64,000 nt of DNA from Pseudomonas paralactis (GCF_001439735.1 NZ_JYLN01000003.1:496001-560000), one strand, 5' to 3'. Shown: positions 28,941-38,768, counted from the stretch's first letter. The notes: a model not told the origin generated them from the sequence alone. Translations and numbers: made by a program.

Positions 28941-29528
28941 TCAGATCAGGCCAAACAACTCTTTGGGCATGAATGCAAAGTACGCCAGGCGTGGAATCAC
29001 CCAGCTCTGCAGCAGCTGAATCACGATAAAGGCAAAGATAGGCGAGATATCCAGGCCACCCAGGTTCGGGATCAGGCGACGGAAGGGTGCCAGCACCGGC
29101 TCGGTGATCTGAGCCACCAATTCGGCACCCGGGCTACGGCTGCCGGGCGCGACCCACGAGAGAATCACGCTGATGATCATCGACCAGAAAATGATCTTCA
29201 GGAACAGCGAGAAAATACCGATCAGGCCCCACGGCAACAGCAATACGGTGAATGCCTGGTAGCCGTTGAGCATCAGGATCACCACGAACAGCAGGATCTG
29301 CAGCAGCAACGCCAGCACCAGCGACGACATGTCCAGGCCGAACAGGCTCGGGATCACCCGGCGCAAAGGCTTGAGCAGCGGTTGTGTGGCCTTGACCACG
29401 AACTGGCACAGCGGGTTGTAGAAGTTCGCACGCACCAGTTGCAGGATAAAGCGCATCAGCACGATCAGCAGGTACAGGCTGCCCAAGGTCTGAATGATGA
29501 AAATGGCAGCGTCATTGATTCCGAGCAT
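28941..29528 (-). CDS. YggT family membrane protein
   Basis: The 195-residue inner-membrane protein consists of two YggT repeats, each with a hydrophobic hairpin. The first repeat has VKATQPLLKPLRRVIPS and the second has AQITEPVLAPFRRLIPNLGGLDISP. YggT proteins are linked to osmotic or potassium stress and envelope assembly in some bacteria. Its conserved place next to proC is typical. Confidence 0.9.
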   Translation of the reverse strand: MLGINDAAIFIIQTLGSLYLLIVLMRFILQLVRANFYNPLCQFVVKATQPLLKPLRRVIPSLFGLDMSSLVLALLLQILLFVVILMLNGYQAFTVLLLPWGLIGIFSLFLKIIFWSMIISVILSWVAPGSRSPGAELVAQITEPVLAPFRRLIPNLGGLDISPIFAFIVIQLLQSWVIPRLAYFAFMPKELFGLI

Positions 29529-29553
29529 GTTTGATTACCTTGGTAAGGGACGA

Positions 29554-30372
29554 CTATTTGCCCAGTTGCTCAGCCATTTCGGCCGAACGATGTGCCGCGG
29601 CACCCAGTGCTTTTTCCACCAGGGCCTCAAAGCCCCCGGCCTGGAACGATTCGATGGCGGCCTGCGTGGTGCCGCCCGGCGACGTTACCCGACGGCGCAG
29701 TTCGGCGGCATCGACATCGCTGCCCACTGCCATTTTCGCGGCGCCCAGGGCCGTTTGCTCAGCCAGTTGTTCAGCGATGTCGTGGGGCAGGCCCAGCTTG
29801 ACGCCGGCGGCGGTCATGGCCTCGATCAACAGGAAAAAGTAGGCCGGGCCACTGCCGGAAACAGCGGTGACCGCATCCAGTTGCTGTTCCTGCTCCAGCC
29901 ATACGGCGATGCCCACCGCAGACAGCAACGCCTGAGCCTGGTCACGCTGCTGCGGGCTGACTTCGGCGGTGGCGTACAAACCGCTCACGCCCTGGCGCAG
30001 CAATGCCGGGGTATTGGGCATGCAACGTACGATCGGCTGGTCGCCGAGCCAGGTTTTCATGCTGGCGCAGGTGATGCCGGCGGCAATGGACACCACCAAC
30101 TGATGCGGCTGCAGGCTTGGGCGCAGGCTTTCGCACACGGCCTTCATGGCCTGGGGCTTGACCGCCAGCACGATCACATCGACGCCGTGGATGGCTTCGG
30201 CGTTATCAGCGAAGGTCTTGATGCCATGTTCGGCGCTGACGCGCTCGCGGGTTTCGTCGCCCGGGTCGCTGGCGCGGATCTGTTCAGCGTCCAGGCCCTT
30301 GGCCCGCAGGCCGCCGATCAGGCTGGCCGCCATGTTACCGGCGCCGATAAAGGCAATACGCGTGTTGCTCAT
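29554..30372 (-). CDS. proC: Pyrroline-5-carboxylate reductase
   Basis: The 272-residue enzyme reduces pyrroline-5-carboxylate to proline with NAD(P)H, the last step of proline synthesis. The Rossmann motif is IAFIGAGNMAASLIGGL (residues 6-22) and the C-terminal signature is SGSGPAYFFLLIEAM. It is the middle gene of yggS-proC-yggT, with gaps of 33 and 25 bases. Confidence 0.97.
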   Translation of the reverse strand: MSNTRIAFIGAGNMAASLIGGLRAKGLDAEQIRASDPGDETRERVSAEHGIKTFADNAEAIHGVDVIVLAVKPQAMKAVCESLRPSLQPHQLVVSIAAGITCASMKTWLGDQPIVRCMPNTPALLRQGVSGLYATAEVSPQQRDQAQALLSAVGIAVWLEQEQQLDAVTAVSGSGPAYFFLLIEAMTAAGVKLGLPHDIAEQLAEQTALGAAKMAVGSDVDAAELRRRVTSPGGTTQAAIESFQAGGFEALVEKALGAAAHRSAEMAEQLGK

Positions 30373-30405
30373 GACAGGTCCTTATTCAGATGGAAGTCAG
30401 CCATT

Positions 30406-31092
30406 TCACGGCTGGCCGTAGTCGCGGGCGCCAAACAGAGCGGTACCGATGCGCACCCAAGTGGCGCCTTGGGCGATGGCCGACTCAAGGTCATGGCTCA
30501 TGCCCATGGAAAGTGTGTCCAGCGCCAGGTTCAAGCTGGCTTGCAGGTCGCGCACGCTGGCAAACGCCGCATCCTGTGCGGCACGGTCTTCGGTTGGCTC
30601 GGGGATCGCCATCAGGCCGCGCAGCTTCAAGCGCGGCAGGGCGCTGATCGCGTTAGCCAGGGCCGGCAAGTCGGCAGGCGTACAGCCGGACTTGCTGGCT
30701 TCGCCACTGACATTGACCTGGATGCAAATATTGAGCGGCGGCAGGTCGGCCGGGCGTTGTTCGGACAGGCGTTGTGCGATTTTCAGGCGGTCCACGGAAT
30801 GCACCCAAGCGAAGTTCTCGGCGATCGCGCGAGTCTTGTTCGATTGAATGGGGCCGATGAAGTGCCAACTCAAGGGCAGGTCGGTTAAATCCGCTTGTTT
30901 GCCCAGGGCTTCCTGCAGGTAATTCTCGCCAAAGTCGCGCAGCCCGGCGGCATAGGCTTCGCGCACGGCTTGTGCGGGTTTGGTCTTGCTCACGGCCAGC
31001 AGGTGGATGCTGCTTGCGTCACGTTGCACGGCGTCGGCTGCGGCGCGGATGCGCTGGCTAACCAGGCCAATGTTGTCTGCTATCGTCGACAT
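30406..31092 (-). CDS. Pyridoxal phosphate homeostasis protein YggS
   Basis: This 228-residue TIM-barrel protein binds PLP through the lysine of AVSKTKP (about residue 36) and has no amino-acid racemase activity. The signature HFIGPIQSNKTRAI lies at about residue 81, and GMSHDLESAIAQGATWVRIGTALFG is at the C-terminus. The gene begins the minus-strand unit and is divergent from pilT, with 57 bases between the starts. Confidence 0.95.
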   Translation of the reverse strand: MSTIADNIGLVSQRIRAAADAVQRDASSIHLLAVSKTKPAQAVREAYAAGLRDFGENYLQEALGKQADLTDLPLSWHFIGPIQSNKTRAIAENFAWVHSVDRLKIAQRLSEQRPADLPPLNICIQVNVSGEASKSGCTPADLPALANAISALPRLKLRGLMAIPEPTEDRAAQDAAFASVRDLQASLNLALDTLSMGMSHDLESAIAQGATWVRIGTALFGARDYGQP

Positions 31093-31149
31093 TCAAGATG
31101 CGCCCGTGGATATGGAGTCCGCGGCATTCTACTGGAAATGGAAAGCCCT

Positions 31150-32184
31150 ATGGATATCACGCAATTGCTGACGGCCAGCGTAAGCCGTGGCGCCTGTGAC
31201 CTGCATTTGTCGGCCGGCCTGGCGCCGATGTTGCGAGTCGATGGCGAGGTCTGGCCGATGGATGAGCCGGTGCTGAGCGCAGCGCAACTGGTCGATCTGG
31301 TGAGCCCTTTGTTGAATAAACACCAACAAAAGGATTTCGAAACATCTCTTGAAACGGATTTTGCCTTCGAGTTGCCGGGAATCGCACGCTTTCGGGCCAA
31401 CGTATTCCGCCAGAATCGCGGTATAGGCGCGGTGTTTCGTGCCATCCCGACCGAGGTTCAGAGCCTGGAAGACCTGGGGTTGGGCGAGATATTCCAGCGC
31501 ATGGCGCAGTTCCCCCGTGGCCTGGTGCTGGTCACCGGGCCTACCGGTTCGGGCAAGTCCACGACGTTGGCGGCAATGATCGACCACCTGAACCAGCACC
31601 GACGCCAGCACATCCTCACCCTGGAAGACCCCATCGAATTTGTCCACACGCCGAAACGGGCCCTGGTCACCCAGCGCCAGGTGCACCGCGATACCCACGG
31701 CTTCTCTGTGGCGCTGCGCTCGGCCCTGCGGGAAGACCCGGATGTGATCCTGGTGGGCGAATTGCGCGACCTGGAAACCATTCGCCTGGCGCTCACGGCC
31801 GCAGAGACCGGGCACCTGGTGTTTGGCACCCTGCACACTTGCTCGGCTGCCAAGACCGTAGACAGGCTGGTGGACGTCTTCCCGGCCGGGGAAAAGGCCA
31901 TGGTCCGCTCGATGTTGTCCGAGTCGCTGCAGGCGGTGGTGTCTCAGGTGCTGGTGAAGAAGATCGGCGGCGGTCGCGTGGCCGCCCATGAAATCATGCT
32001 GGGCACTCCGGCGATTCGCAATCTGATCCGCGAGGACAAGGTGGCGCAGATGGTCTCGGCGATCCAGACAGGAGGGGCGTTGGGGATGAAGACGCTGGAT
32101 ATGAGTTTGAAGGCGTTGGTTGCCCAAGGCGTGGTCAGTCGAGACGATGCGCGGGAGAAGGCGAGGGTGCCTGCCGATATCTAA
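31150..32184 (+). CDS. pilT: Type IV pilus retraction ATPase PilT
   Basis: The 344-residue hexameric motor depolymerises type IVa pili. Walker A is GPTGSGKSTT (about residue 131). Further marks are the Asp box EDPIEFVH, Walker B REDPDVILVGELRD, the His box and the PilT-specific AIRNLIREDKV. The ATG at 31150 matches the family start MDITQLL. An in-frame ATG 12 bases upstream is also possible. The usual companion pilU is absent: an NlpC/P60 gene follows on the other strand. Confidence 0.95.
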   Translation: MDITQLLTASVSRGACDLHLSAGLAPMLRVDGEVWPMDEPVLSAAQLVDLVSPLLNKHQQKDFETSLETDFAFELPGIARFRANVFRQNRGIGAVFRAIPTEVQSLEDLGLGEIFQRMAQFPRGLVLVTGPTGSGKSTTLAAMIDHLNQHRRQHILTLEDPIEFVHTPKRALVTQRQVHRDTHGFSVALRSALREDPDVILVGELRDLETIRLALTAAETGHLVFGTLHTCSAAKTVDRLVDVFPAGEKAMVRSMLSESLQAVVSQVLVKKIGGGRVAAHEIMLGTPAIRNLIREDKVAQMVSAIQTGGALGMKTLDMSLKALVAQGVVSRDDAREKARVPADI

Positions 32185-32200
32185 AACGCACAGATACTCA

Positions 32201-32292
32201 ATGTGGGAGCTGGCTTGCCTGCGATAGCGGGCTGTCAGGCGCTCTCTCTGCCAACTGACACACCGTCATCGCAGGCAAGCCAGCTCCCACAT
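32201..32292. repeat. REPIN, GTGGGAGCTGGC family
   Basis: Outer arms ATGTGGGAG and CTCCCACAT, 16 bases after the pilT stop. It occupies the place where pilU would lie in P. aeruginosa. Confidence 0.9.
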
Positions 32293-32332
32293 TTGATTGC
32301 ATTTCAAATGGGGAGCTTCAGTGGCGCCTGGC

Positions 32333-32971
32333 TTAGCGCTGCACGATCCGCAGGTTGCTGTTCTGCTCTTTAGGCAGCACGCGCTTGGCAATCACGTAGT
32401 TCTTGTTCCAGAACGGCTTTTTCAGCGTGTCGATGCTCACCGATTTGCCACGACGCGGTGCGTGGATGAAACGGTCGTTGCCCAGGTAGATGGCAACGTG
32501 ATTGACCTGGCGGCTTTTGAGCTTGAAGAACAACAAGTCACCAGGCTTCAGGTCTTTGCGATCAACCTTCAAGCCGTGGCCGGCCGCCATGGCGTTGGAG
32601 GTGCGTGGCAAATCCACCGCTTTTACATCGTTGAATGCATATTTAACCAGGCCGCTGCAGTCAAACCCTTTACTTGGGCTGCTGCCGCCCCAACGATAAG
32701 GAGTACCCAGCACGTTGACGGCACGGCTGAGGACGTTGCTGCTTTGCTTGGTGTTGACTGCCATCAGGCCCGGTGTTGCTTTACCGTGTGCCTTGCTCAG
32801 TTGAGTCGGGCGGTTGACGGTCAGCTTTACCGATTTGGCCGTGCTGGTTGTGCTGTGGACTTTAGGGGTGAAACCATTGACGTTCGGAAGTCGTTGCTCA
32901 CGATTGGTGGCGTGGGCGGCCAGTGGCATTAATAGGCAGATGGTCAGCCATGTCTTGAAAAATGGTCGCAT
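32333..32971 (-). CDS. NlpC/P60 (C40) peptidoglycan peptidase
   Basis: The 212-residue exported protein has a signal peptide (LTICLLMPLAAHA, residues 9-21), a linker rich in Thr, Ser and Lys (about 22-85) and a C-terminal NlpC/P60 domain. The catalytic cysteine is in FDCSGLVKYAF (about residue 109) and the histidine in VNHVAIYLG, with a third polar residue in FIHAPRRG. Such enzymes cut gamma-D-Glu-diaminopimelate or crosslink bonds in the cell wall. No lipobox is present. Confidence 0.9.
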   Translation of the reverse strand: MRPFFKTWLTICLLMPLAAHATNREQRLPNVNGFTPKVHSTTSTAKSVKLTVNRPTQLSKAHGKATPGLMAVNTKQSSNVLSRAVNVLGTPYRWGGSSPSKGFDCSGLVKYAFNDVKAVDLPRTSNAMAAGHGLKVDRKDLKPGDLLFFKLKSRQVNHVAIYLGNDRFIHAPRRGKSVSIDTLKKPFWNKNYVIAKRVLPKEQNSNLRIVQR

Positions 32972-33220
32972 TAGGCGTGGCTCTTATGGGTTTGCGCGCA
33001 ACTTTATAACAGCTTTTTGTGTCGTTCTCAGGCCGTTTGTCGACTGAACCTTGGGGTCAAATCCAGGAAAAACGCGACGAATTGCCGCAATTGTCCTACA
33101 CAAGTCAGGTGGCATAAGGCTTTGAGGGCAGGAAGATAACATTTGCCGTACGTCGGGCGCTCGTAAAAAAGTCACAAAGAAAATGAAAAAATTTATCTAT
33201 CGAAGCAAAAGAGGTACTCC

Positions 33221-33649
33221 ATGAACACCTATCAACAGGTTGGTCAGCAGCAAGACACCCACAGCAAGGTGATCGGTTACCTGCTATGGATTTTCGGTTT
33301 TACCGGGGCGCATCGCTTTTATTACGGCAAACCCGTGACCGGCACGATCTGGTTTTTTACCTTCGGCCTGCTGGGCATTGGTTGGTTGATCGACGTGTTC
33401 CTGATTCCGGCCATGGACCGTGAAGCCGACCTGCGCTTTACCGCCGGGCCCATCGAATACAACGTGGCCTGGATTCTGTTGGCGTTCCTGGGACTGTTCG
33501 GTGTGCACCGTATGTACCAGGGCAAATGGATCACCGGCCTGATCTACCTGCTGACCGGCGGTTTGTTCCTGATTGGGGTGCTGTATGACTTCTGGACGTT
33601 GAATACGCAGATCTCGATCGGCAATGCCGAGCGTAATAACGGCCGCTGA
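33221..33649 (+). CDS. TM2 domain protein, two repeats
   Basis: The 142-residue inner-membrane protein has two TM2 units. The first is GYLLWIFGFTGAHRFYYGK and the second is LLAFLGLFGVHRMYQGK. Each has the G-x-H-R-F/M-Y turn between two helices. The function of bacterial TM2 proteins is not known. The ATG has AAGAGGTA eight bases upstream. No neighbour on the same strand shares a unit with it. Confidence 0.85.
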   Translation: MNTYQQVGQQQDTHSKVIGYLLWIFGFTGAHRFYYGKPVTGTIWFFTFGLLGIGWLIDVFLIPAMDREADLRFTAGPIEYNVAWILLAFLGLFGVHRMYQGKWITGLIYLLTGGLFLIGVLYDFWTLNTQISIGNAERNNGR

Positions 33650-33655
33650 ATAACC

Positions 33656-33756
33656 TGTAGGAGCGAGCTTGCTCGCGAAGAACGTCAACGATGACGCAGG
33701 GCTGACAGGCAGCCCTCATCGCCTATACGTTTTTCGCGAGCAAGCTCGCTCCTACA
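33656..33756. repeat. REPIN, GTAGGAGCGAGC family
   Basis: Standard arms TGTAGGAGCGAGC and GCTCGCTCCTACA. It begins 6 bases after the TM2 stop and ends 12 bases before the end of the convergent pyrC' gene. Confidence 0.9.
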
Positions 33757-33768
33757 GTTTTGCCGGCA

Positions 33769-35040
33769 TCAGGCCTGGTAAGTCACCCGCCCATCCATCA
33801 AGGTGTAGCGCACCGTCGCCGGCAGGCTGTGGCCGATGAACGGGCAGTTTTCACCTTTGGACAGCCAATGCTCCCCGGCAACCGTTGAGCTTGCCAGGTC
33901 GAACAGCACCAGGTCCGCCGGTGAGCCCACTGCCAGCTTGCCCGCCGGCAGGCGCAGGGCGTCGGCCGGGCCGGCGCTCAGGCGCGCCAGCAGCGTCGGC
34001 AGGTCGAGCAAGCCGTCTTCCACCAGGGTCATGGCCAATGGCAGCAACAACTCCACACTGCTGATACCCGGCTCGGTGGCGCCAAACGGCGCCAGCTTGG
34101 CGTCGCGCTCGTGGGGTTGGTGATGGCTGGAAATCGCCGAGACCACGCCCGACTTAACCGCCGCACGCAAGCCGTCACGGTCGGCCTTGGTGCGCAACGG
34201 TGGCTGCACGTGGTACAGGCTGGAGAAGTCGATCAGCGCCTCATCCGTCAGGATCAGTTGGTACAACGCCACGTCCGCCGTCACCGGCAAGCCGCGGGCC
34301 TGGGCCTGGGCGATCAGGGCGACGCCGCGGGCGCTGGTCAGCTGGCTGAAGTGCGCGCGTACGCCGCTTTGCTCCACCAGTAACAGGTCACGGGCCAGGG
34401 CCACGGTTTCGGCGGTTTCCGGGATGCCCGGCAGGCCGAGAAAGCTGGCGACTGCCCCTTCATGGGCCAGGCCGCCTTCAGCCAGGTCGCGGTCCTGGGA
34501 ATGGAAGATCACCGTCAGGTCGAAGGTGGCCGCGTATTCCAGGGCGCGGCACAGCGTGCGGGTGCTGCGAAAACTTTCCAGGCCGTTGCTGAAGGCCACG
34601 CAACCGGCGTCGCGCAGGGCGATCAGTTCGGCCAGTTGTTCGCCATCCAGACCCTTGCTCAAGGCGCCGACGGGAAACACTTTGCAATTACCGGCTTCAC
34701 GCGCACGGTCGAGGATCAGCTCGGTCACCGCCGACGTGTCCAGCACCGGCTTGGTATTCGGCGGGCAGCACAGACTGGTCACGCCGCCGGCCGCAGCGGC
34801 CTGGGTTTCGCTATTGATATTGCCTTTGCGGCTGTAGCCCGGCTCGCGCAGGGCGACATTGAGGTCCACCAGCCCGGGCGCCGCCACCAGGCCCCTGGCG
34901 TCGATGCTCTCGATGGCGTTGAAGCCGGCAGGTGCGGCGCCAATGGCGATGATCTTGCCGGCGTCCAGATGCAGATCGGTAACGTGGTCCAGGCCGCTGG
35001 CTGGATCGATGACTCGGGCGCCGAGAATACTGAGCTTCAC
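33769..35040 (-). CDS. pyrX: Inactive dihydroorotase homologue PyrC' (PyrX)
   Basis: The 423-residue amidohydrolase-fold protein has lost the metal-binding HxH: the segment reads [12 protein letters not shown] where active enzymes have DxHxH. In Pseudomonas this homologue is a structural partner of the PyrB dodecamer, and the true dihydroorotase is encoded elsewhere, as is established for P. putida and P. aeruginosa. The ATG overlaps the pyrB stop by 4 bases, so equimolar translation is likely. Confidence 0.93.
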   Translation of the reverse strand: MKLSILGARVIDPASGLDHVTDLHLDAGKIIAIGAAPAGFNAIESIDARGLVAAPGLVDLNVALREPGYSRKGNINSETQAAAAGGVTSLCCPPNTKPVLDTSAVTELILDRAREAGNCKVFPVGALSKGLDGEQLAELIALRDAGCVAFSNGLESFRSTRTLCRALEYAATFDLTVIFHSQDRDLAEGGLAHEGAVASFLGLPGIPETAETVALARDLLLVEQSGVRAHFSQLTSARGVALIAQAQARGLPVTADVALYQLILTDEALIDFSSLYHVQPPLRTKADRDGLRAAVKSGVVSAISSHHQPHERDAKLAPFGATEPGISSVELLLPLAMTLVEDGLLDLPTLLARLSAGPADALRLPAGKLAVGSPADLVLFDLASSTVAGEHWLSKGENCPFIGHSLPATVRYTLMDGRVTYQA

Positions 35041-36041
35041 TGGGCCTGCTCCTGCTCGAATTGACGTTGCGCGGTTTGCCCGCTCATGGCCATGGACAGC
35101 ACCGCCATGCGTACCGCGATGCCGTAGGTCACTTGGTTCAGAATCACCGACTGCGAGCCATCGGCCACTGCCGACTCAATCTCCACCCCGCGGTTGATCG
35201 GCCCCGGGTGCATCACGATGGCATCCGGCTTGGCCCCGGCCAAACGTGCGGTGGTCAGGCCGAACAGGCGGTAGAACTCGCCCTCGCTCGGCAGCAGGCC
35301 ACCGGCCATGCGCTCGCGTTGCAGGCGCAGCATGATCACCACGTCCACATCCTTAAGGCCCTCGGTCATGTCGGTGTAGACCTTCACGCCATACTGTTCG
35401 ATGCCGATGGGCAGCAGGGTTTTCGGTGCGATCACGCGAATATCCGGGCAGCCCAGGGCTTTGAGGGCCAGCATGTTCGAGCGTGCTACACGGGAGTGCA
35501 GGATGTCGCCGACGATAGCGACCGAGAGGTTTTCAAAGCTGCCCTTGTGCCGACGGATGGTGAGCATGTCGAGCATGCCCTGGGTCGGGTGGGCGTGGCG
35601 GCCGTCGCCGCCGTTGATGACCGCTACCTGCGGGCACACATGCTCAGCGATGAAGTGCGCGGCGCCGGAGTCGCCGTGGCGCACCACGAACATGTCGGCG
35701 GCCATCGCTTCGAGGTTGCGCAGGGTGTCGAGCAGGGTTTCGCCCTTGCTCGCCGACGAGGTGGACACGTTCAGCGTGATCACGTCGGCTGACAGCCGTT
35801 GGGCCGCCAGCTCAAAGGTGGTGCGGGTGCGGGTGGAGTTCTCGAAGAACACATTGCAGATGGTCTTGCCGCGCAACAGCGGGACCTTCTTCACCGCGCG
35901 GCCACCGACTTCGAGAAACGAGTCGGCGGTGTCGAGGATTTCGGTGAGCAGTTCGCGGGGCAAACCGTCGAGGGACAAGAAATGTTGCAACTGACCCTGA
36001 GCATTGAGCTGCAGCGGGCGCTTGGCATCTAGAGGCGTCAT
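35037..36041 (-). CDS. pyrB: Aspartate carbamoyltransferase catalytic chain
   Basis: The 334-residue enzyme condenses carbamoyl phosphate with aspartate, the first committed step of pyrimidine synthesis. The carbamoyl-phosphate motif is [15 protein letters not shown] (about residues 64-78), and HPTQGMLD and [12 protein letters not shown] follow. The N-terminal extension before the fold is the regulatory type of class A ATCases found in Pseudomonas. The ATG at 36041 begins [12 protein letters not shown]. It lies 24 bases downstream of pyrR. Confidence 0.95.
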   Translation of the reverse strand: MTPLDAKRPLQLNAQGQLQHFLSLDGLPRELLTEILDTADSFLEVGGRAVKKVPLLRGKTICNVFFENSTRTRTTFELAAQRLSADVITLNVSTSSASKGETLLDTLRNLEAMAADMFVVRHGDSGAAHFIAEHVCPQVAVINGGDGRHAHPTQGMLDMLTIRRHKGSFENLSVAIVGDILHSRVARSNMLALKALGCPDIRVIAPKTLLPIGIEQYGVKVYTDMTEGLKDVDVVIMLRLQRERMAGGLLPSEGEFYRLFGLTTARLAGAKPDAIVMHPGPINRGVEIESAVADGSQSVILNQVTYGIAVRMAVLSMAMSGQTAQRQFEQEQAQ

Positions 36042-36065
36042 CGCGGGGACTCTGTACAAGGCGGT

Positions 36066-36572
36066 TTAAGGGGCAAGGTCTTGCAGTTCGAGTTCGAGCG
36101 GCGTGGGACCGGACAATTTTACCCGCTGCCGGGCTTGCAAGGACAGTGTTGCGCCCACGACATCCGGGCTGATCGGCAATTCGCCAGCATCCAGGTCCAG
36201 CAGGCAGACCAGTGTGATACTGGCCGGGCGGCCGTAATCGAACAGTTCGTTCATGGCGGCGCGGATGGTACGGCCGCTCATCAGTACGTCATCGATCAGG
36301 ACCAGGTGCTGGCCTTCAACCTCGAACGGCAGAGCCGACGGTTGCACCTGCGGATGCAGGCCGTTCTGGCTGAAATCGTCGCGGTAGAAGGACACGTCCA
36401 GCGTACCCAGAGGCGAATCGCTGCCCAGTTCTTCCAGCAAGGCCTGGGCTACCCAGACGCCGCCGGTACGGATGCCGATAAAACGCGGTTCGCTGATGGC
36501 ACGGTGTTCCAGGTGCGCCTTTAGGCGTAATGCCATCTGGTTGATCAGTTCGGCGGGATTGGGCAGGCTCAT
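36066..36572 (-). CDS. pyrR: PyrR bifunctional regulator/uracil phosphoribosyltransferase
   Basis: The 168-residue phosphoribosyltransferase-fold protein has the PRPP loop [18 protein letters not shown] at about residues 88-105. In Gram-positives PyrR binds pyr mRNA. In Pseudomonas it is thought to affect pyr gene expression and to salvage uracil. It opens the operon pyrR-pyrB-pyrX. A clear attenuator was not seen in the 70 or so bases upstream, where a REPIN lies. Confidence 0.93.
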   Translation of the reverse strand: MSLPNPAELINQMALRLKAHLEHRAISEPRFIGIRTGGVWVAQALLEELGSDSPLGTLDVSFYRDDFSQNGLHPQVQPSALPFEVEGQHLVLIDDVLMSGRTIRAAMNELFDYGRPASITLVCLLDLDAGELPISPDVVGATLSLQARQRVKLSGPTPLELELQDLAP

Positions 36573-36591
36573 AGGGGCTCCTTATTAAGTG

Positions 36592-36691
36592 TGTAGGAGC
36601 GAGCTTGCTCGCGAAAAACTCAGGGGCACCGCGTTCATCCAGCCTTCACGCGGTATCGTTAACGTTCTTCGCGGGCAAGCCCGCTCCCACA
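36592..36691. repeat. Hybrid REPIN (two families)
   Basis: The left arm is TGTAGGAGCGAGCTTGCTCG, but the right arm is GCGGGCAAGCCCGCTCCCACA. The two ends therefore belong to different sequence families and pair only in part. It lies in front of pyrR. Confidence 0.8.
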
Positions 36692-36704
36692 GGACTGCGG
36701 CGGG

Positions 36705-37142
36705 TCAGGATTCAAATAAAGCAGTGTTTTCATCCAGCCAGCCCTGCAACAGCAAGGCGGCGGCGATGGCGTCCACCGGATTGTCGCGGTAACTGCCCTT
36801 CTGCCCGCCCCGGTCACGGCGTTCACCCTTGGCTTCAAAGGTGGTCAGGCGCTCATCGTGGGTATAGAAGGGCAGGTTGTAGCGGCCATTGAGGCGGCGG
36901 GCGAACTTTTCGGCGCGCAGGCACATGTCGCTGGGGGTGCCGTCCATGTTCAGGGGCAGGCCGACCACCACGGCGTCGGGCTTCCACTCCTTAATGAGGG
37001 CTTCGACCTGGTTCCAGTCCGGTATGCCGTTCTGGGCCTTCAGGGTGCACAGCTCGCGGGCCTGGCCGGTAATAACCTGGCCGACCGCTACGCCGATCTG
37101 TTTGGTGCCGTAGTCAAAACCCAGGATCAGACGCAAGGCCAT
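36705..37142 (-). CDS. ruvX: RuvX/YqgF RNase H-fold nuclease
   Basis: The 145-residue protein has an RNase H-like fold, with the acidic residue in GFDYGTKQIGVAVGQ (Asp10). The motifs VVGLPLNMDGTPSDM and YTHDERLTT are those of YqgF. The family acts in 16S rRNA 5'-end maturation and has been proposed as a Holliday junction resolvase. The start overlaps the last base of the algH-type gene stop, so it is cotranscribed. Confidence 0.93.
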   Translation of the reverse strand: MALRLILGFDYGTKQIGVAVGQVITGQARELCTLKAQNGIPDWNQVEALIKEWKPDAVVVGLPLNMDGTPSDMCLRAEKFARRLNGRYNLPFYTHDERLTTFEAKGERRDRGGQKGSYRDNPVDAIAAALLLQGWLDENTALFES

Positions 37143-37711
37143 CAGGCGTGCCCCGCCTGGCTGGTCAACAAGCTAAGGTTGACCCGCAGCTTGGCGGCGG
37201 CGGCATCCAGGCGCAGTTCGCTGGCGGTATTGAACAGGATGTCGGCGTCGAACGGGCAGGTCAGCCAGGCATTGCTCGCCAGTTCGGCCTCCAGTTGTCC
37301 GGCTTCCCAACCCGCGTAGCCCAGGGTAATCACGCTTTGCTCAGGGCCGACGCCATCGGCGATCGCGAACAGCACGTCCTGAGACGTGGACAGTGATACG
37401 CCCTCAAGGTCTACGGTGGCCTGGTACTGCGGCCCGGTGGGGTGCAACACAAAACCGCGATCGGTCTGTACCGGCCCGCCGATGTAAATCGGCACCTCCT
37501 GGCAACTGGCCGGTGGGTCGATTTCCGGGCGCAATTGCTCAAGGATATCAGCCAGGCTCAGCTCCTGCGGACGGTTGACTATCAACCCCATGGCGCCATT
37601 GGCCGTGTGCTCGACGATGTAGGTCAAGGTTTGCGCAAAGTTCGGGTCGGCCATGTGGGGCATGGCGATCAGGAATTGGTGCTTGAGGTAGGTCGGGCTG
37701 ACGTTTTTCAT
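37142..37711 (-). CDS. algH: AlgH/YqgE family protein
   Basis: The 189-residue protein belongs to the UPF0301 family. AlgH was named in P. aeruginosa for an effect on alginate, but its molecular role is unclear. Family motifs are LKHQFLIAMPHMADPNF, GAMGLIVNRP and a C-terminal TLGYAGWEAGQLE. The ATG at 37711 begins MKNVSPTYLKHQFL and is preferred to an in-frame start 36 bases upstream. The gene is followed directly by ruvX. Confidence 0.9.
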   Translation of the reverse strand: MKNVSPTYLKHQFLIAMPHMADPNFAQTLTYIVEHTANGAMGLIVNRPQELSLADILEQLRPEIDPPASCQEVPIYIGGPVQTDRGFVLHPTGPQYQATVDLEGVSLSTSQDVLFAIADGVGPEQSVITLGYAGWEAGQLEAELASNAWLTCPFDADILFNTASELRLDAAAAKLRVNLSLLTSQAGHA

Positions 37712-37748
37712 GTCCGCTAGTGTGGCGTTGGAGGGGCGAACTGACAAG

Positions 37749-37848
37749 TGTAGGAGCGAGCTTGCTCGCGAAGGTCGTCAACGATTATGCGTGCTGCCTG
37801 AATGAACGTGTCGTCCTGGGGTTTTTCGCGAGCAAGCTCGCTCCTACA
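37749..37848. repeat. REPIN, GTAGGAGCGAGC family
   Basis: Standard arms, with a spacer that differs from the other copies in its middle (TGCGTGCTGCCTGAATGAACG). It lies between the AlgH-type gene and tonB. Confidence 0.9.
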
Positions 37849-37862
37849 GTAGGCGGGGCGGG

Positions 37863-38768
37863 TCAGTTACTGGACAACCGGTCGCCCTTGGCGAACCGCC
37901 AGGTGCGGATGATTTCCAGGCGGTCCACGTCGTTCAAGTCGCCGCTGAATGGCGCAAAGGGCGCGGCCAGGCGGACGATGCGCTGGGCGGCCTGGTCCAG
38001 CAGCGGCTGGCCGGAGGACTCCAGCACCTGCACTTCATAGAGCGAACCGTCACGGTTGATCGACACCAGCAAGCGCAAGTTGCCATAAATCTGCTGGCGC
38101 CGGGCTTCGTCCGGGTAGTTGAGGTTGCCGATGCGCTCGACCTTTTTGCGCCACTCGTCCTTATACCAGGCGCCTTTGTCGCGCATGGTCGAGGCAGCGT
38201 TCAGGCGGTAGATGCGCGGGCGCTTGGCGTACAGCTGTTGTTCATGGGCCAGTTCGGCTTCCAGGCTGGAAATTTCGTCGGACAGCGTCGAACTGTCGAA
38301 GGTTGGCGCGGGCTTCACCGGCTCGGGCTTGGGCTCAGTCCTGGTTTTTTCGCGCTGGGTCGGGGCTTTTTGCGGCTTGGGCGCCACGGTGGTCACGGCG
38401 GCCTTGGGCGCAGCCTGCTTGACCTCTGGTTTGGGCACTGGTGGCGGGGTGACCTTATTGACCTTGTTGTCCTGGAACGGCGCCACTTCGGTGGTCTTGG
38501 GCACGGCTTTCTTGTCGAGGGTGCCGCTGCCCTGCTGGTTGTCCTGGGCAAGAAAGTCGGCCTTTTCGGGCTTCTTTTCACTTTTGAACGTGGCCAGGGT
38601 GATTTCCAGGGTTTTGGTGATTTGCTTGGGCTCGACCATGGTAAAGCCCACGCCCAGCAACAAGGCGAGGTGAATCAATGCGGCGAGAAACAGGGTAAAT
38701 CCGAGCCGATCAGCCGGGCGCACGCCTTTATGGGTGAATTCTGGGGGCAGTTCGGACGGGAGCGTCAT
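37863..38768 (-). CDS. TonB energy transducer
   Basis: The 301-residue protein is anchored by one N-terminal membrane helix (LFLAALIHLALLLGVGFTM, about residues 26-44). A Lys/Pro-rich periplasmic spacer (about 85-160) and a C-terminal TonB domain (about 205-290, YPDEARRQQIYGNLRLLVSI) follow. It passes proton-motive energy to outer-membrane receptors. No exbB or exbD lies beside it, so partners must be encoded elsewhere. It follows gshB on the same strand. Confidence 0.9.
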   Translation of the reverse strand: MTLPSELPPEFTHKGVRPADRLGFTLFLAALIHLALLLGVGFTMVEPKQITKTLEITLATFKSEKKPEKADFLAQDNQQGSGTLDKKAVPKTTEVAPFQDNKVNKVTPPPVPKPEVKQAAPKAAVTTVAPKPQKAPTQREKTRTEPKPEPVKPAPTFDSSTLSDEISSLEAELAHEQQLYAKRPRIYRLNAASTMRDKGAWYKDEWRKKVERIGNLNYPDEARRQQIYGNLRLLVSINRDGSLYEVQVLESSGQPLLDQAAQRIVRLAAPFAPFSGDLNDVDRLEIIRTWRFAKGDRLSSN

